From positions 71,335-135,334 of the forward strand of contig DAIORV010000001.1 of the NCBI GenBank assembly GCA_036752825.1: DNA of 64,000 bases, in the 5' to 3' direction. A program made the position numbers and the translations under genes. The notes under the pieces are model-generated. The model worked only from the letters and a program-made list of their open reading frames with translations, ran no database searches and was not told where the DNA came from. Origin of the DNA: UBA5177 sp002413265. Its GTDB lineage: Bacteria; Chloroflexota; UBA5177. How positions within the stretch are numbered: the stretch's first letter is position 1; every line of letters begins with the position of its first letter. Of this stretch, positions 50,931-60,555 are shown one piece after another.

Positions 50931-51332
50931 CTATACGCGGCGCCTTTTTCTTGGCCGCGTGCCGTTGTGCGGCACGGGCGTTACGTCCGTGATCGAAATG
51001 ACGTTCAAGCCCGTCGATTGCAGGGCTCGGATGGCCGACTCTCGGCCCGGACCAGGGCCCTTCACGAAGACATCCACCGACTGCATGCCGTGCTCCATCG
51101 CTTTACGCGCGGCAAGCTCGCCACTCATCTGCGCGGCGTAAGGCGTGCTTTTTCTCGAGCCTTTGAAGTTTGCCGCGCCGGCACTGCCCCATGCGATCGG
51201 ACTCCCCGTCATGTCGGTAATCGTAACCAGGGTGTTGTTGAAGGTGGCGTGAATGTGCGCCTGTCCGCGGGGAACAACCTTTCGCTCTCGGCGCCGTCCG
51301 CGTTGCGGTCGACGTGGTGTCTGTCTACCCAT
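50931..51332 (-). CDS. rpsK: 30S ribosomal protein S11
   Basis: 133 residues: [60 protein letters not shown] and the basic end [12 protein letters not shown]. It lies between rpsM and rpsD, as in the alpha operon. Confidence 0.98.
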   Translation of the reverse strand: MGRQTPRRPQRGRRRERKVVPRGQAHIHATFNNTLVTITDMTGSPIAWGSAGAANFKGSRKSTPYAAQMSGELAARKAMEHGMQSVDVFVKGPGPGRESAIRALQSTGLNVISITDVTPVPHNGTRPRKRRRV

Positions 51333-51395
51333 GCAGTGCCGTCTCCTCGTTCAATTCATTCGACCTGCCTGGGGTCTCCGCGGCAGGTAACACCG

Positions 51396-51779
51396 TTACT
51401 TCTTCGCTGCTGCCTTACGCCTTCCGGCGACGGTCTTTCGCGCGCCACGTTTGGTTCGCGCATTGGTACGTGTTCGCTGTCCGTGGACGGGCAGGTTGCG
51501 ACGATGCCGCAGTCCCCTATAGCAGCCGATCTCGGTGAGGCGCTTTATGTTCAGAGCTACCTGTCGGCGAAGGTCTCCCTCCACTCGATAGTCTCGATCG
51601 ATGACTTCTCGAAGCCGCATCACCTCATCTTCAGTGAGCTGCTGGACGCGCGTATCCGGATTTACCCGAGTCTTCGCAAGGATCTGCTTCGCTACTGAAG
51701 GACCGATGCCGAAGATGTAGGTGAGCGCGATTTCGACGCGCTTGTCGCGCGGTACGTCGACTCCTGCAATACGTGCCAT
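51396..51779 (-). CDS. rpsM: 30S ribosomal protein S13
   Basis: 127 residues: [47 protein letters not shown] and an Ala/Lys-rich tail. It contacts the 50S head bridge and P-site tRNA. 8 bp downstream of rpmJ. Confidence 0.98.
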   Translation of the reverse strand: MARIAGVDVPRDKRVEIALTYIFGIGPSVAKQILAKTRVNPDTRVQQLTEDEVMRLREVIDRDYRVEGDLRRQVALNIKRLTEIGCYRGLRHRRNLPVHGQRTRTNARTKRGARKTVAGRRKAAAKK

Positions 51780-51787
51780 GAGACTCT

Positions 51788-51901
51788 CTACCCCTGCTTT
51801 TGCTTGTGTCTAGGATCGGTACAAATAACCATGATCACGCCACGTCGACGGATGATCCTGCACTTATCGCAGCGGCGTTTAACAGATGCTGATACTTTCA
51901 T
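51788..51901 (-). CDS. rpmJ: 50S ribosomal protein L36 (zinc-binding type)
   Basis: 37 residues, read directly from the minus strand: [20 protein letters not shown] then [17 protein letters not shown]. Zinc ligands C11, C14, C27 and H32 are all present. The ATG at 51901 follows GGGAG. It is in its conserved position before rpsM, but infA, which normally precedes it, is missing here. Confidence 0.95.
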   Translation of the reverse strand: MKVSASVKRRCDKCRIIRRRGVIMVICTDPRHKQKQG

Positions 51902-52016
51902 GTCTCCCTCGTTCCGCATTCGCTCGCAGTCGTCGCATTCCGGCCCGAGGGGCACGAAGAGTGGCTTCCCTTAAAAAAGGGCAGGCCGCGACGAGCGCAC
52001 TTCGCGACATGCACCG

Positions 52017-52817
52017 TTATTGTACTACGTTTGCGGTCTCGAATGGTATACTCCACATTCGTCCTTTGTCCGGAACCGTCAGAACCTCTGCATCGCCCTC
52101 GGTTATCAGTACTGTGTGCTCGAATTGGGCCGAGAGCCGCCCGTCTGCCGTTACGACGGTCCACTCATCATCCAGAAGGCGCGTGTCGTAGGTGCCAGCA
52201 TTGATCATCGGCTCAATCGTCAGCGTCATTCCGGGCCGTAATCGCATCCCGCGGTTGGCCTGGCGGTAATGCGGCACTGTCGGGCCCTCGTGAAGCTCCC
52301 TGCCCACACCATGTCCGACGTATTGGCGGACGATGCCGAAGCCGCTGGGGGAGACACAGTCTTCAATTGCGGCGCCGATGTCGTGTAGGAAGCCGTCGGC
52401 ACGAGCCGCCAGAATACCGCATCTGAGGGCATTTTCCGTTACGTCTACAAGTCGCTGAGCCTCCTGGGACACTCTGCCGACCGGGATGGTGACGGCGGCG
52501 TCACCGTGGTACCCCTGATAAAGGGCGCCGACATCGACCTTTACCAGGTCTCCCGCCTTGAGTTTTCGCTTACCCGGTATCCCGTGAACTACCTCTTGAT
52601 TGACCGAAACGCAGGCGCTTCCTGGAAAATGGTTTACGTGTGGAAAAGCAGGGTCTCCACCTTGCCGGCGGATGGAACGCTCCGCCATCCGATCGACATC
52701 CTTCGTCGTCATTCCCGGCTCTACTGAATCGAACAGCTCGGAAAGCGTGTTCGCGACGATCCTGCCGGCACGGCGCATGAGCTCGATTTCCCGAGGGGAC
52801 TTGATGCTGACGCTCAT
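52017..52817 (-). CDS. map: Methionine aminopeptidase, type I
   Basis: 266 residues of the pita-bread fold. The metal ligands occur in KVDVGALYQGYHGDAAVTIPVG (two Asp), VGHGVGRELHEGP (His), TIEPMINAG (Glu) and QFEHTVLIT (Glu). It removes N-terminal Met from nascent proteins. The ATG overlaps the adk stop by 4 bp, giving the secY-adk-map order. The gap to rpmJ is only 115 bp. Confidence 0.96.
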   Translation of the reverse strand: MSVSIKSPREIELMRRAGRIVANTLSELFDSVEPGMTTKDVDRMAERSIRRQGGDPAFPHVNHFPGSACVSVNQEVVHGIPGKRKLKAGDLVKVDVGALYQGYHGDAAVTIPVGRVSQEAQRLVDVTENALRCGILAARADGFLHDIGAAIEDCVSPSGFGIVRQYVGHGVGRELHEGPTVPHYRQANRGMRLRPGMTLTIEPMINAGTYDTRLLDDEWTVVTADGRLSAQFEHTVLITEGDAEVLTVPDKGRMWSIPFETANVVQ

Positions 52818-53470
52818 ACTGCCTTCCTAAGTCCGGCTGCGTCGTCCACCCGTGCCTCGACCTCGTCAATGCTTCGAGACCCGTCTACCTCGTGCAGGAT
52901 CCCCTGTGCGCGGTAGTAATCGGCGAGCGGTTTCGTATCTCGGCGGTATGCCTCCATGCGCTGCTGCACGACCTCCGGCCGCTCATCCGCTCGGCGAATC
53001 ACCTCGTGACCGCAAACGTCGCAGATGCTGTCGTTCCGTGGCGGATTGGTAGCCGCGTTATAAATTGCTCCGCAATTCGGACAGGTCATTCGCCCTGCGA
53101 TCCGCGCCACCAACACTTCGATCGGTGACGTTATGTAAAGAGCGAGATCGACCTTCTTACCCTCTTGCGCCAGCTTCTGATCGAGAGCTTTGGCCTGTGC
53201 CAGCGTCCGTGGGAAGCCGTCCAGGATGAAGCCGTTACGAGCGTCCGGCTCATGGAGACGTTTGAGAATAATTTTGATGGTAAGGTCATCGGGGACTAGG
53301 CGACCACTGTCGTGATAGCGCCGAATCTCGGCAGCTTCAGGGGTGCGTTCCAGGGAGATCGTGCGAAAGATGTCCCCGCTTGAAATTTGGGGCAGCTTTA
53401 GAGCCGACTCGAGACGTTTGGCCTGGGTGCCCTTTCCGGCTCCCGGTGGCCCGAACAAGATGATATTCAT
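52814..53470 (-). CDS. adk: Adenylate kinase with zinc-type lid
   Basis: 218 residues. P-loop FGPPGAGKGTQAKRL, NMP-binding SSGDIFR, FILDGFPRTLAQA and a long-form lid carrying CPNCGAIYN and CDVCGHEV, a four-Cys zinc lid seen in Gram-positive-like enzymes. It balances ATP, ADP and AMP. It lies 3 bp after secY. Confidence 0.97.
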   Translation of the reverse strand: MNIILFGPPGAGKGTQAKRLESALKLPQISSGDIFRTISLERTPEAAEIRRYHDSGRLVPDDLTIKIILKRLHEPDARNGFILDGFPRTLAQAKALDQKLAQEGKKVDLALYITSPIEVLVARIAGRMTCPNCGAIYNAATNPPRNDSICDVCGHEVIRRADERPEVVQQRMEAYRRDTKPLADYYRAQGILHEVDGSRSIDEVEARVDDAAGLRKAV

Positions 53471-53473
53471 GCC

Positions 53474-54790
53474 TTACCTATTGATGAAGCCTTCGTACTG
53501 ACGCATCATCAGCTGTGCCTCGAGCTGCTTCATCGTGTCCACGGCGACGCCCACGACGATGAGCACAGCCGTGCTGCTGAAGGTGAAGGTGTTGATGTTT
53601 GTGGCTTTCGAAATGAAGAACGGAAGGACCGCTATGACGGCAAGAAACACCGCGCCCGCAATCGTGATCCGGTTCAGAATGCTGGTGAGGTACCGCTCAG
53701 TGGCTTTGCCTGGTCGATGCCCCGGAATGAAGCCTCCGTTCTTCTGCAACGTGTCAGGCAGGTTCTGCTGCTGAAACGTCACGGACGTGTAGAAGAACGT
53801 GAAGCCGATGACCAGCACGAAGTAAATGATCCAGTAGACGCCGTTGGTCGACGTCATCACGTTGTAGATCGTGTGGGCTAGATTTTGTACCCATGTCTGG
53901 CTTGCCGAAAAAAAGTATGTGGAAACGGTGCCCGGCAGAATGACAATCGAGGCTGCGAAGATCAGAGGGATCATTCCCGCCGAGTTCACCCGCAGCGGAA
54001 TGTGAGTGGACTGACCCTGGTACATTCGTCCCCCGCGGATTCTCTTCGCGTACTGCACCGGTATGCGGCGTTGTCCTTCGGACATGAACACGATGGCGTA
54101 GACAACTCCCACGGCGATGAGCGCCATGATCACCAGGAAGAGGAAGTTCCCGGCTTGAACTTGCTGCACCAGCAGCACGGGAAGGCGAGCCACGATGCCG
54201 GCAAAGATGATGATCGAGATACCGTTCCCAACGCCGTTTTCCGTAATCAGCTCGCCCAGCCACATCGCGAAGATCGTTCCGGCAGTTAGCGAAATGAGAA
54301 TGGACATCGTCTGGAAAAACGTCGCGCCATTGAACAACCCGAAGTTCGCGAATACCTTGGTCGTGCTGCCGCTGAAGTTGTTCAGCGCAAGCATCTGACC
54401 GTACGCCTGGATCAAGGCCAGTGGGACAGTCAGCATTCGCGTGTACTGATTGATTTTGTTGCGGCCGTACTCGCCCTCTTTCGAGAGCTCCTCGAGTCGC
54501 GGCACGATCGGCAGTAGCAGCTGCATGACGATCGACGCCGTGATGTATGGATACACGCCGAGAGCCACGATGGAGAAGTTCTGAAGCGAGCCGCCCGAGA
54601 AGATATTCAGGAGCTGCAAGAGATTGTTGTTGTTGAGGACGTTGGCAAGGGCCGCCTTATCGACCCCCGGCACCGGCACGTGGGCTGCAATGCGGAAGGT
54701 CAGCATCAGACCGAGCGTAAACAGAATCTTCCTGCGAAGATCCGGGATCATGAACGCCCGGCGCGCGTTCAGCAGTGTGCTATTGACCAC
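53474..54790 (-). CDS. secY: Preprotein translocase subunit SecY
   Basis: 438 residues with ten membrane helices. Conserved pieces are RIAAHVPVPGVD, GGSLQNFSIVALGVYPYITASIVMQLL, RIPVQYAKR and GFIPGHRPGKATERYL. It forms the channel used by FtsY/Ffh-delivered and SecA-driven proteins. The start is GTG 54790, inside the rplO 3' end (11-bp overlap), with GAGGAAACGA upstream. Confidence 0.97.
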   Translation of the reverse strand: MVNSTLLNARRAFMIPDLRRKILFTLGLMLTFRIAAHVPVPGVDKAALANVLNNNNLLQLLNIFSGGSLQNFSIVALGVYPYITASIVMQLLLPIVPRLEELSKEGEYGRNKINQYTRMLTVPLALIQAYGQMLALNNFSGSTTKVFANFGLFNGATFFQTMSILISLTAGTIFAMWLGELITENGVGNGISIIIFAGIVARLPVLLVQQVQAGNFLFLVIMALIAVGVVYAIVFMSEGQRRIPVQYAKRIRGGRMYQGQSTHIPLRVNSAGMIPLIFAASIVILPGTVSTYFFSASQTWVQNLAHTIYNVMTSTNGVYWIIYFVLVIGFTFFYTSVTFQQQNLPDTLQKNGGFIPGHRPGKATERYLTSILNRITIAGAVFLAVIAVLPFFISKATNINTFTFSSTAVLIVVGVAVDTMKQLEAQLMMRQYEGFINR

Positions 54791-55310
54791 TCGTTTCCTC
54801 CTCAGCGACCTCGGCTTCAGCCACGTCAGGAGGTTGCTCCTTCGCCGAGGCCGCCTCCACGGTCTCCGCAGGTTCCGGAGCGCTCACCGAGCCACCGGCG
54901 CCTTCGATCTTCTGTCTGGCGGAAGCGGTGACCTTCAGGTCGACGACGTGCAGCGGGACCGAGAGGTCTCCGTCACCAAGTATTTTGGCCAATGTGTCCT
55001 TGCCTTTGATCAAACCCGCGGACTTAAGTGCGGCAAGATCCACGGTGGCACCGCTCTCAAAGGCGGCCAGCTCGCTTATGTTGATGGCGTGATACTCCAC
55101 TTTCCAGCGATTTGTGAAACCACGACGCTTCGCCATGCGCTGGTTGCGAGATGACATTCCGCGGAAGCCTGCCTTAAGTCCGCCCGATCGAGCTTTCTCG
55201 CCCTTGGTCCCCTTGCCTGCAGTTGTGCCCTGACCGCCGGCATTGCCACGTCCCAAGCGCTTGCGGTCTCGATGAGATCCAGGCGCCGGCTTGAGCTCAT
55301 GCAGTCTCAT
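54780..55310 (-). CDS. rplO: 50S ribosomal protein L15 with acidic C-terminal extension
   Basis: 176 residues. The first 140 or so are a standard L15 ([52 protein letters not shown]). The last 35 are Glu/Ala/Pro-rich ([20 protein letters not shown] onward), beyond the usual end. Overlaps rpmD by 4 bp and secY by 11 bp. Confidence 0.96.
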   Translation of the reverse strand: MRLHELKPAPGSHRDRKRLGRGNAGGQGTTAGKGTKGEKARSGGLKAGFRGMSSRNQRMAKRRGFTNRWKVEYHAINISELAAFESGATVDLAALKSAGLIKGKDTLAKILGDGDLSVPLHVVDLKVTASARQKIEGAGGSVSAPEPAETVEAASAKEQPPDVAEAEVAEEETSGQ

Positions 55311-55507
55311 TGTTCGCTTCCCTCCTCGAGCTCTCGCCAGGAAAGTAGATGCTGGACTTTGGCTACCATCCCGCGAATCGTGGGCGTGTCCTCATGCCGG
55401 ACAGTGTCATGCAACTTCTTCAGGCCCAAGGCTTCAACGGTTCGCCTTTGTCGGCCGGAACGCCCGATAGAGCTGCGAGCATACGTTATTTCAAGAAGCT
55501 TCGCCAT
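55307..55507 (-). CDS. rpmD: 50S ribosomal protein L30
   Basis: 66 residues from ATG 55507, where the conserved [20 protein letters not shown] starts, followed by [20 protein letters not shown]. The ATG lies inside the rpsE end (17-bp overlap). Length is typical of bacterial L30. Confidence 0.95.
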   Translation of the reverse strand: MAKLLEITYARSSIGRSGRQRRTVEALGLKKLHDTVRHEDTPTIRGMVAKVQHLLSWRELEEGSEQ

Positions 55508-56063
55508 CGCTGCTCTCCTCGGATGACACATTGACAGCCATCGCTACCTGCGGCTCGTTTCGCCTAAAACCAAGCTCCTCCAAAGAGCGGCCGCGCGCCG
55601 CCGCCTGGTCCTCTGGCGACCGCAGCGATGCGAGCCCTTTGATGGCCGCCTTCACAACGTTCACGGGATTGTTGCTGCCGTAGTTCTTGCTCAGAATGTC
55701 ACGGATGCCCGCCGCTTCCACGACTGCACGAACAGCTCCGCCGGCGATAACGCCGGTGCCCGGTGATGCAGGTTTCAGCATGACTTTGCTGGCGCCGAAG
55801 TCCACATCGACGCGATGCGGGATGCTGGTCCCGGCAAGCGGAACCCTAATCACATTCTTCTTAGCTTGCTCAACGCCCTTACGGATGGCCTCCGGCACTT
55901 CCCCGGCCTTACCCATTCCGGCGCCGACCGTTCCATTGCCATCTCCGACTACGACCATGGCGCTAAAGCTGAACCTTCGGCCGCCTTTGACGACCTTCGC
56001 GACGCGATTCACACGGACGACTCGCTCCTCGAGCTTTGCGTCCATTCCTTGATTCCTCGGCAT
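55491..56063 (-). CDS. rpsE: 30S ribosomal protein S5
   Basis: 190 residues. Double-stranded RNA-binding N domain ([24 protein letters not shown]) and the C domain ([38 protein letters not shown]). It contributes to decoding fidelity and the mRNA entry site. Nine bases after rplR. Confidence 0.97.
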   Translation of the reverse strand: MPRNQGMDAKLEERVVRVNRVAKVVKGGRRFSFSAMVVVGDGNGTVGAGMGKAGEVPEAIRKGVEQAKKNVIRVPLAGTSIPHRVDVDFGASKVMLKPASPGTGVIAGGAVRAVVEAAGIRDILSKNYGSNNPVNVVKAAIKGLASLRSPEDQAAARGRSLEELGFRRNEPQVAMAVNVSSEESSDGEAS

Positions 56064-56072
56064 CTGATACCC

Positions 56073-56432
56073 CTAAAAATCCAGGCCGCCGGCGCGGGCG
56101 CCGTCGGCTACTGCCTTGACTCGGCCGTGGTAGAGATACCCGCCGCGATCGAATACAACGCTAGTAATTCCCGCTGCCTTGGCGCGTTCGGCAGCTAGCT
56201 GTCCAACTACCTTTGCCTGTTCAGTCTTTGTGCCTTTACCGGCGCCGGCTTCTCTCGACGTGGCCGCGGCCAAGGTGTGACCCGTGGTGTCGTCGATTAT
56301 CTGCACGTGGATGTGGGCGCTACTGCGGAAGACATTGAAGCGGGGTCGACCTGGCGTTCCGACGACCTTTCTACGAATCGTACGGTGACGCCGCTCTCGG
56401 CGCTGACGTACAACTTTTGACTGTGCTGGCAT
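56073..56432 (-). CDS. rplR: 50S ribosomal protein L18
   Basis: 119 residues: [34 protein letters not shown] and [44 protein letters not shown]. It binds 5S rRNA. 44 bp after rplF. Confidence 0.97.
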   Translation of the reverse strand: MPAQSKVVRQRRERRHRTIRRKVVGTPGRPRFNVFRSSAHIHVQIIDDTTGHTLAAATSREAGAGKGTKTEQAKVVGQLAAERAKAAGITSVVFDRGGYLYHGRVKAVADGARAGGLDF

Positions 56433-56476
56433 TTCGTTCCCTCAATCGGCAAGGCGGTTCGACCGCCGCGCCGCCT

Positions 56477-57025
56477 CTACTTGCTGCCGACTTTGCCGGC
56501 CTTGCCGGCCTTGCGGCGGATGACTTCGTCCTCGTATCGGATTCCCTTGCCCAAGTACGGCTCAGGCGGTCTTGTCGAACGGATCTTGGCGGCTACTTCG
56601 CCGACCATTTCTTTGCTGTTGCCACCGACGATAACGCGGGTCGGAATCGGAACCTCGAAACTAATTCCTTCGGGCGCGGAAATTTCAATAGGATGACTGT
56701 AGCCAACCGCGAGTCGCAGATTGTTCCCGTCCTTGGTCGCTCTGTATCCGACGCCATTGATGACGAGGACTCGAGTGAAGCCGGTTGTTACTCCGGTGAT
56801 CATGTTGTTCACCAGCGCGCGGGTAAGACCGTGCAGGGCCCGAACCGGCCCCTCATCCGACGCCCGCGTCACTACGACCATGCTGTCTTCGCGAGCGACG
56901 CTTATACCTTCCGGCACGGTCCAAGAAAGTTCACCCCGCGGCCCTTCGACGCTGATGGCTTGGTCCTTAATATTTACTTTGGCTCCGGCGGGAACCGGAA
57001 TTGGACGCCGTCCGATACGTGACAC
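56477..57025 (-). CDS. rplF: 50S ribosomal protein L6
   Basis: 182 residues: MSRIGRRPIPVPAGAKV, the two homologous domains, and the C-terminal signature PEPYLGKGIRYEDEVIRRKAGKAGK. Nine bases after rpsH. Confidence 0.97.
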   Translation of the reverse strand: MSRIGRRPIPVPAGAKVNIKDQAISVEGPRGELSWTVPEGISVAREDSMVVVTRASDEGPVRALHGLTRALVNNMITGVTTGFTRVLVINGVGYRATKDGNNLRLAVGYSHPIEISAPEGISFEVPIPTRVIVGGNSKEMVGEVAAKIRSTRPPEPYLGKGIRYEDEVIRRKAGKAGKVGSK

Positions 57026-57034
57026 GGCTCAGTC

Positions 57035-57433
57035 CTACCAGATCTCGGCGATGAGCTCGCCGCCAAGGTGCCGGCGACGTGCCTCGCGACCGGTCATGAT
57101 GCCGCGATTGGTGGAGACCACGACTGTGCCTGCGCCGCCAAGCACCCGAGGCATATCGTGCATTCCGGCATACACCCTCAGGCCCGGCTTACTCACTCGA
57201 CGCAGCCCGTTCAAGACCGGCCTCTTCTGAGAGTCATATTTCAGGTTGACGCGCAGCGCCTTGGAATTGTCCTGGTCCTTTATGTCGAAGCCGGAAACGT
57301 ATCCTTCCTGCTCCAGGATCTTGGCTATCGCCAGCTTCATTCTGGAAAAGGGAACATCGACGGCGGCATGCCGCGCTTGCGACGCGTTGCGCAAACGAGT
57401 GAGCATGTCAGCTATTGGATCTGTAGTGTTCAA
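57035..57433 (-). CDS. rpsH: 30S ribosomal protein S8
   Basis: 132 residues: TDPIADMLTRLRNASQARHAAVDVPFSRMKLAIAKIL and the C-terminal GTVVVSTNRGIMTGREARRR. In E. coli S8 regulates the spc operon; no regulatory structure is evident in the 12-bp gap to rpsN. Confidence 0.97.
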   Translation of the reverse strand: MNTTDPIADMLTRLRNASQARHAAVDVPFSRMKLAIAKILEQEGYVSGFDIKDQDNSKALRVNLKYDSQKRPVLNGLRRVSKPGLRVYAGMHDMPRVLGGAGTVVVSTNRGIMTGREARRRHLGGELIAEIW

Positions 57434-57445
57434 ATGTGCAGTCTC

Positions 57446-57631
57446 CTACCAGCTCGCCTTGATCACGCCCGGGAGATACCCTTTTAGGGCTAGCTCACGG
57501 AAGCAAATGCGGCATAGTCCAAACTTCCGCAGGTACGATCGAGGACGTCCGCAGCGGCCACACCGGTTGTGCTGCTGGACTCTATGGCGCGGAGCCCGTT
57601 TGGACTTTGCAATCATCGATTTCTTTGCCAA
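57446..57631 (-). CDS. rpsN: 30S ribosomal protein S14, zinc-binding (type Z)
   Basis: 61 residues from TTG 57631, seven bases after AAGGAG; the longer open frame upstream is an rplE shadow. Zinc cysteines C24, C27, C40 and C43 ([20 protein letters not shown]) and the end [11 protein letters not shown] mark the short C+ form typical of Gram-positive and Chloroflexota lineages. Confidence 0.95.
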   Translation of the reverse strand: MAKKSMIAKSKRAPRHRVQQHNRCGRCGRPRSYLRKFGLCRICFRELALKGYLPGVIKASW

Positions 57632-57642
57632 GTGGATTCTCC

Positions 57643-58200
57643 TTAGGTCCTGAACGGCATTCCCAGGAGCTGAAGCAAGCGCTTCCCTTCCTGGTCTGTC
57701 TTTGCGTTTGTAACGATACTGACCTGCAGTCCGCGGACGCGGTCGATCTTGTCGTAGTCGATCTCCGGGAACACCAGCTGCTCTCGGAGTCCGATGCTGA
57801 AGTTTCCACGGCCGTCGAAGCCACTGTCCGAAAGCCCCGAGAAGTCGCGAATCCTGGGAAGTCCCAGGGCAATGAACCGGTCGAGAAACTCCCACATGCG
57901 ATCGGCTCGCAACGTCACCATGGCACCGATGCTCATGCCCTCACGGATCTTGAACTGCGCGATGGACCGTTTTGCCTTCGTCACGACCGGCTTCTGTCCC
58001 GCGATGATCGTGAGGTCGCCCAGTGCGGCCTCCAGGGCACGAGGATTAGTGAGAGCCTCGCCCAGTCCGATGTTGAGCGTGATCTTCTTGACCGTTGGCA
58101 CCGCCATGACGTTCGGATACTCGAAATCCTGGCGCATAGCCGGAACCACGTCCTCTTGGTATTTTGTTTTCAATCTTGGCTTGGTTGCTGTCTCGGTCAT
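57643..58200 (-). CDS. rplE: 50S ribosomal protein L5
   Basis: 185 residues from ATG 58200, which overlaps the rplX stop (ATGA). [46 protein letters not shown] and [21 protein letters not shown] are conserved. It binds 5S rRNA and P-site tRNA. Confidence 0.97.
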   Translation of the reverse strand: MTETATKPRLKTKYQEDVVPAMRQDFEYPNVMAVPTVKKITLNIGLGEALTNPRALEAALGDLTIIAGQKPVVTKAKRSIAQFKIREGMSIGAMVTLRADRMWEFLDRFIALGLPRIRDFSGLSDSGFDGRGNFSIGLREQLVFPEIDYDKIDRVRGLQVSIVTNAKTDQEGKRLLQLLGMPFRT

Positions 58201-58586
58201 GCCCGGGGATTCTCCACGGTTATGGCCTCTCCGCACTGCTTGCAGACGCGCACGTGTTTCTCGCGAGCCTGCGTGCCTTCAGGAAGGTCTTCATGTGCCA
58301 CGCGCGTCGGTTTGCCGCAGGCCGGACATATCAACATCACGTTCGATCGGCTTATCGGCGCAGGCTTCTCGATAATTCCTGCCTGAAGCGCCGCGCCCTG
58401 TCGCCGAAGATGGCGTTTGACAATATTGACGTTCTCCACCTCGACGCGATTCTTCTCTGGGAAAACGGCGACAATTTTTCCTCGTTTGCCACGATCTTTT
58501 CCGGCAATGACCAGGACCATATCGCCGCGCCGAAGAGTCATCTTCGTTCTTGAATTACGCTTGTCGGCGTGCTTGTGGATAACCAT
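58197..58586 (-). CDS. rplX: 50S ribosomal protein L24 with zinc-ribbon-like C terminus
   Basis: 129 residues from ATG 58586 (GGAGG eight bases upstream, directly after the rplN stop). KOW core [30 protein letters not shown]. The C terminus holds two Cys pairs, [10 protein letters not shown] and CKQCGEAI, suggesting a metal site. Longer than the roughly 105 residues of E. coli L24 at both ends. Confidence 0.95.
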   Translation of the reverse strand: MVIHKHADKRNSRTKMTLRRGDMVLVIAGKDRGKRGKIVAVFPEKNRVEVENVNIVKRHLRRQGAALQAGIIEKPAPISRSNVMLICPACGKPTRVAHEDLPEGTQAREKHVRVCKQCGEAITVENPRA

Positions 58587-58958
58587 CTACAGAACCTCCG
58601 GCGCAAGCGAAACAATCTTCATAAAGTTCTTCTCACGAAGTTCGCGGGCCACGGGGCCAAAGATGCGGGTCCCGCGGGGATTGTTCTGATTCGTCATCAA
58701 AATGACCGCGGCATTGTCGTCAAACCGGATAGTAGATCCATCAGGCCTCGAATACGGTTTAGCAGTGCGAACTACGACCGCCCGCACGACCTCGCCCTTC
58801 TTGACCGAGCCACCAGGATTCGCCTGTTTGACGGAAGCAACGACGACGTCTCCCACCGTGCCGTACTTGGCATTCGATCCCTTGAGTACTCGGATAACGC
58901 TGATAACTTTTGCTCCCGTGTTGTCTGCCACCCGCAGCCGAGACAGGTTCTGGATCAC
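58587..58958 (-). CDS. rplN: 50S ribosomal protein L14
   Basis: 123 residues: [44 protein letters not shown] and [31 protein letters not shown]. Standard length, nine bases after rpsQ. Confidence 0.98.
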   Translation of the reverse strand: MIQNLSRLRVADNTGAKVISVIRVLKGSNAKYGTVGDVVVASVKQANPGGSVKKGEVVRAVVVRTAKPYSRPDGSTIRFDDNAAVILMTNQNNPRGTRIFGPVARELREKNFMKIVSLAPEVL

Positions 58959-58967
58959 GTCCGCCTC

Positions 58968-59231
58968 CTAGACCGTGGTATGGTCCGGTCTGCGGACGAT
59001 CTCCAGCAGACGCCAGGTTTTTTCTTTGCTGAGCGGACGGGTTTCACCGATCCGCACGATGTCCCCAATCTGAGCTTCGTTGCGCTCATCGTGGGCCTTG
59101 AACTTGTGAGTCCGGTGGACTCGCTTCTTGTAAAGCGGATGCTCGACGAGGTTCTCGACGGCGACAATTATGGTCTTTTGCATTTTGTCGCTGACCACTC
59201 GTCCAGTCTTTGTTTTGATTTCGCTCGGCAT
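58968..59231 (-). CDS. rpsQ: 30S ribosomal protein S17
   Basis: 87 residues: [33 protein letters not shown] and [24 protein letters not shown]. It directly abuts rpmC. Confidence 0.97.
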   Translation of the reverse strand: MPSEIKTKTGRVVSDKMQKTIIVAVENLVEHPLYKKRVHRTHKFKAHDERNEAQIGDIVRIGETRPLSKEKTWRLLEIVRRPDHTTV

Positions 59232-59435
59232 TTATTCCTCCCCCTCGCGTTCGGTCAATATAGTTTTGATTCGAGCGATTTGCCGCCTGGCGGTGAGTAG
59301 CTGGGTCGTGTTGTCCGACTGCCGCGTAGCCAGCCGAAATCGAATGTCCATGAGCTCGCGGCCCGCCTCGTCCAGGCGGTCCCAGAGAGCCGGGGTTTCT
59401 AGGGTCCGGAGGTCTGCCGACTGCTTATTCGCCAT
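59232..59435 (-). CDS. rpmC: 50S ribosomal protein L29
   Basis: 67 residues from ATG 59435, sharing a base with the rplP stop. Two-helix protein: DLRTLETPALWDRLDEAGRELMDIRFRLATRQ and TARRQIARIKTILTERE. It sits at the peptide exit tunnel and helps dock SRP. Confidence 0.95.
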   Translation of the reverse strand: MANKQSADLRTLETPALWDRLDEAGRELMDIRFRLATRQSDNTTQLLTARRQIARIKTILTEREGEE

Positions 59436-59860
59436 CACTCGCCTCCTGCTTCGCCTTCGCGCACAAGAAACCGCGTCTTGAATGGGAGCTTGTAAGCAGC
59501 AAGACGCATGGCTTCCTTTGCCATGTCGTGCGGGACGCCGGCTAGCTCGAAGATCACGTGACCCGGCTTGATAACCGCCACCCAATGATCGGGGGCACCC
59601 TTGCCCTTGCCCATCCGGGTTTCGGCCGGCTTCTTGGTCACCGGCTTGTCGGGGAAGACGCGAATCCACACCTTGCCACCACGCCGAACATACCGAGTTA
59701 TCACACGACGTGCCGCCTCGATCTGACGACTGTCCAGCCAGACCGGCTCGATTGCCTGCAGACCGAACTCTCCAAACGAAACCTCGGTGCCTCGCTGGGC
59801 TGTTCCGCGGTTGCGCCCGCGCATCTGCTTGCGGTGCTTTACACGCGACGGCATCAACAT
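59435..59860 (-). CDS. rplP: 50S ribosomal protein L16
   Basis: 141 residues: [43 protein letters not shown] and [20 protein letters not shown]. It helps position A-site tRNA. 23 bp after rpsC. Confidence 0.98.
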   Translation of the reverse strand: MLMPSRVKHRKQMRGRNRGTAQRGTEVSFGEFGLQAIEPVWLDSRQIEAARRVITRYVRRGGKVWIRVFPDKPVTKKPAETRMGKGKGAPDHWVAVIKPGHVIFELAGVPHDMAKEAMRLAAYKLPFKTRFLVREGEAGGE

Positions 59861-59883
59861 GGCTTATTCCCTCTTTCCCTCGC

Positions 59884-60555
59884 CTACGCCGTCGCCGGTT
59901 CCGGCTGCGGAGGAGGAGTAAATTCGGGTCGTGTCATGATGTCGCCCTTGTATATCCAGACCTTTACGCCGATGACGCCGTACGTGGTGATTGCCTCGGC
60001 AGTTCCGTAGTCGACATCGGCTCTGAGGGTTTGTAGCGGTACTCGCCCACGGCGATCCGTCTCACGCCGAGACATCTCAGCGCCGCCAAGTCGCCCACCT
60101 ACAGTGACCTTAATACCCTTCGCGCCGCGGTCCATCGCTCGCTGCAGAGCCTGCTTCATAGCACGCCGGAAGGAGATCCTTTTCACAAGCTGGTCTGCGA
60201 TGTTCCGCGCGACCAGCGTCGCATTGACGTCTGGCTGGCGCACCTCGATGATGTTGACCTTGACCTTCTTGCCGGTTCGCGATTCAAGTGCCTGGCGCAG
60301 CTGTTCCACGTTCTGCCCGCTCTTGCCGATGATGATGCCCGGCCGAGCGGTATGGATCGTGACGGTGACGTTGTTGGCGGAGCGGTCAATGTCTACATCT
60401 GCAACGCCGGCATTGGAATGCCGGGTAAGAATCAGGCCGCGGATCGCCAAGTCCTCATGAACCAGCTCCGTGTACCCTTTATCCGCGTACCAGCGGGCGT
60501 GCCACGGCTTAAAGATGCCGAGACGAAAACCATTCGGATTTACTTTTTGACCCAT
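59884..60555 (-). CDS. rpsC: 30S ribosomal protein S3
   Basis: 223 residues: MGQKVNPNGFRLGIFKPWHARWYADKGY, the KH motif GIIIGKSGQNVEQLRQAL, and GRLGGAEMSRRETDRRGRVPLQTLRADVDYG. It shares one base with the rplV stop. It lines the mRNA entry channel. Confidence 0.98.
   Translation of the reverse strand: MGQKVNPNGFRLGIFKPWHARWYADKGYTELVHEDLAIRGLILTRHSNAGVADVDIDRSANNVTVTIHTARPGIIIGKSGQNVEQLRQALESRTGKKVKVNIIEVRQPDVNATLVARNIADQLVKRISFRRAMKQALQRAMDRGAKGIKVTVGGRLGGAEMSRRETDRRGRVPLQTLRADVDYGTAEAITTYGVIGVKVWIYKGDIMTRPEFTPPPQPEPATA

Noticed and set aside
50927..50950. Plus-strand terminator near the rpsK end (CCGCG/CGCGG plus T run)
   Set aside because: It lies within the rpsK C-terminal codons on the opposite strand and no plus-strand gene precedes it; the T run is the complement of Lys codons.
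51902..52164. Minus-strand frame between map and rpmJ as infA
   Set aside because: The translated sequence is Arg/Ser/Cys-rich with no OB-fold pattern and mostly overlaps the map gene in another frame.
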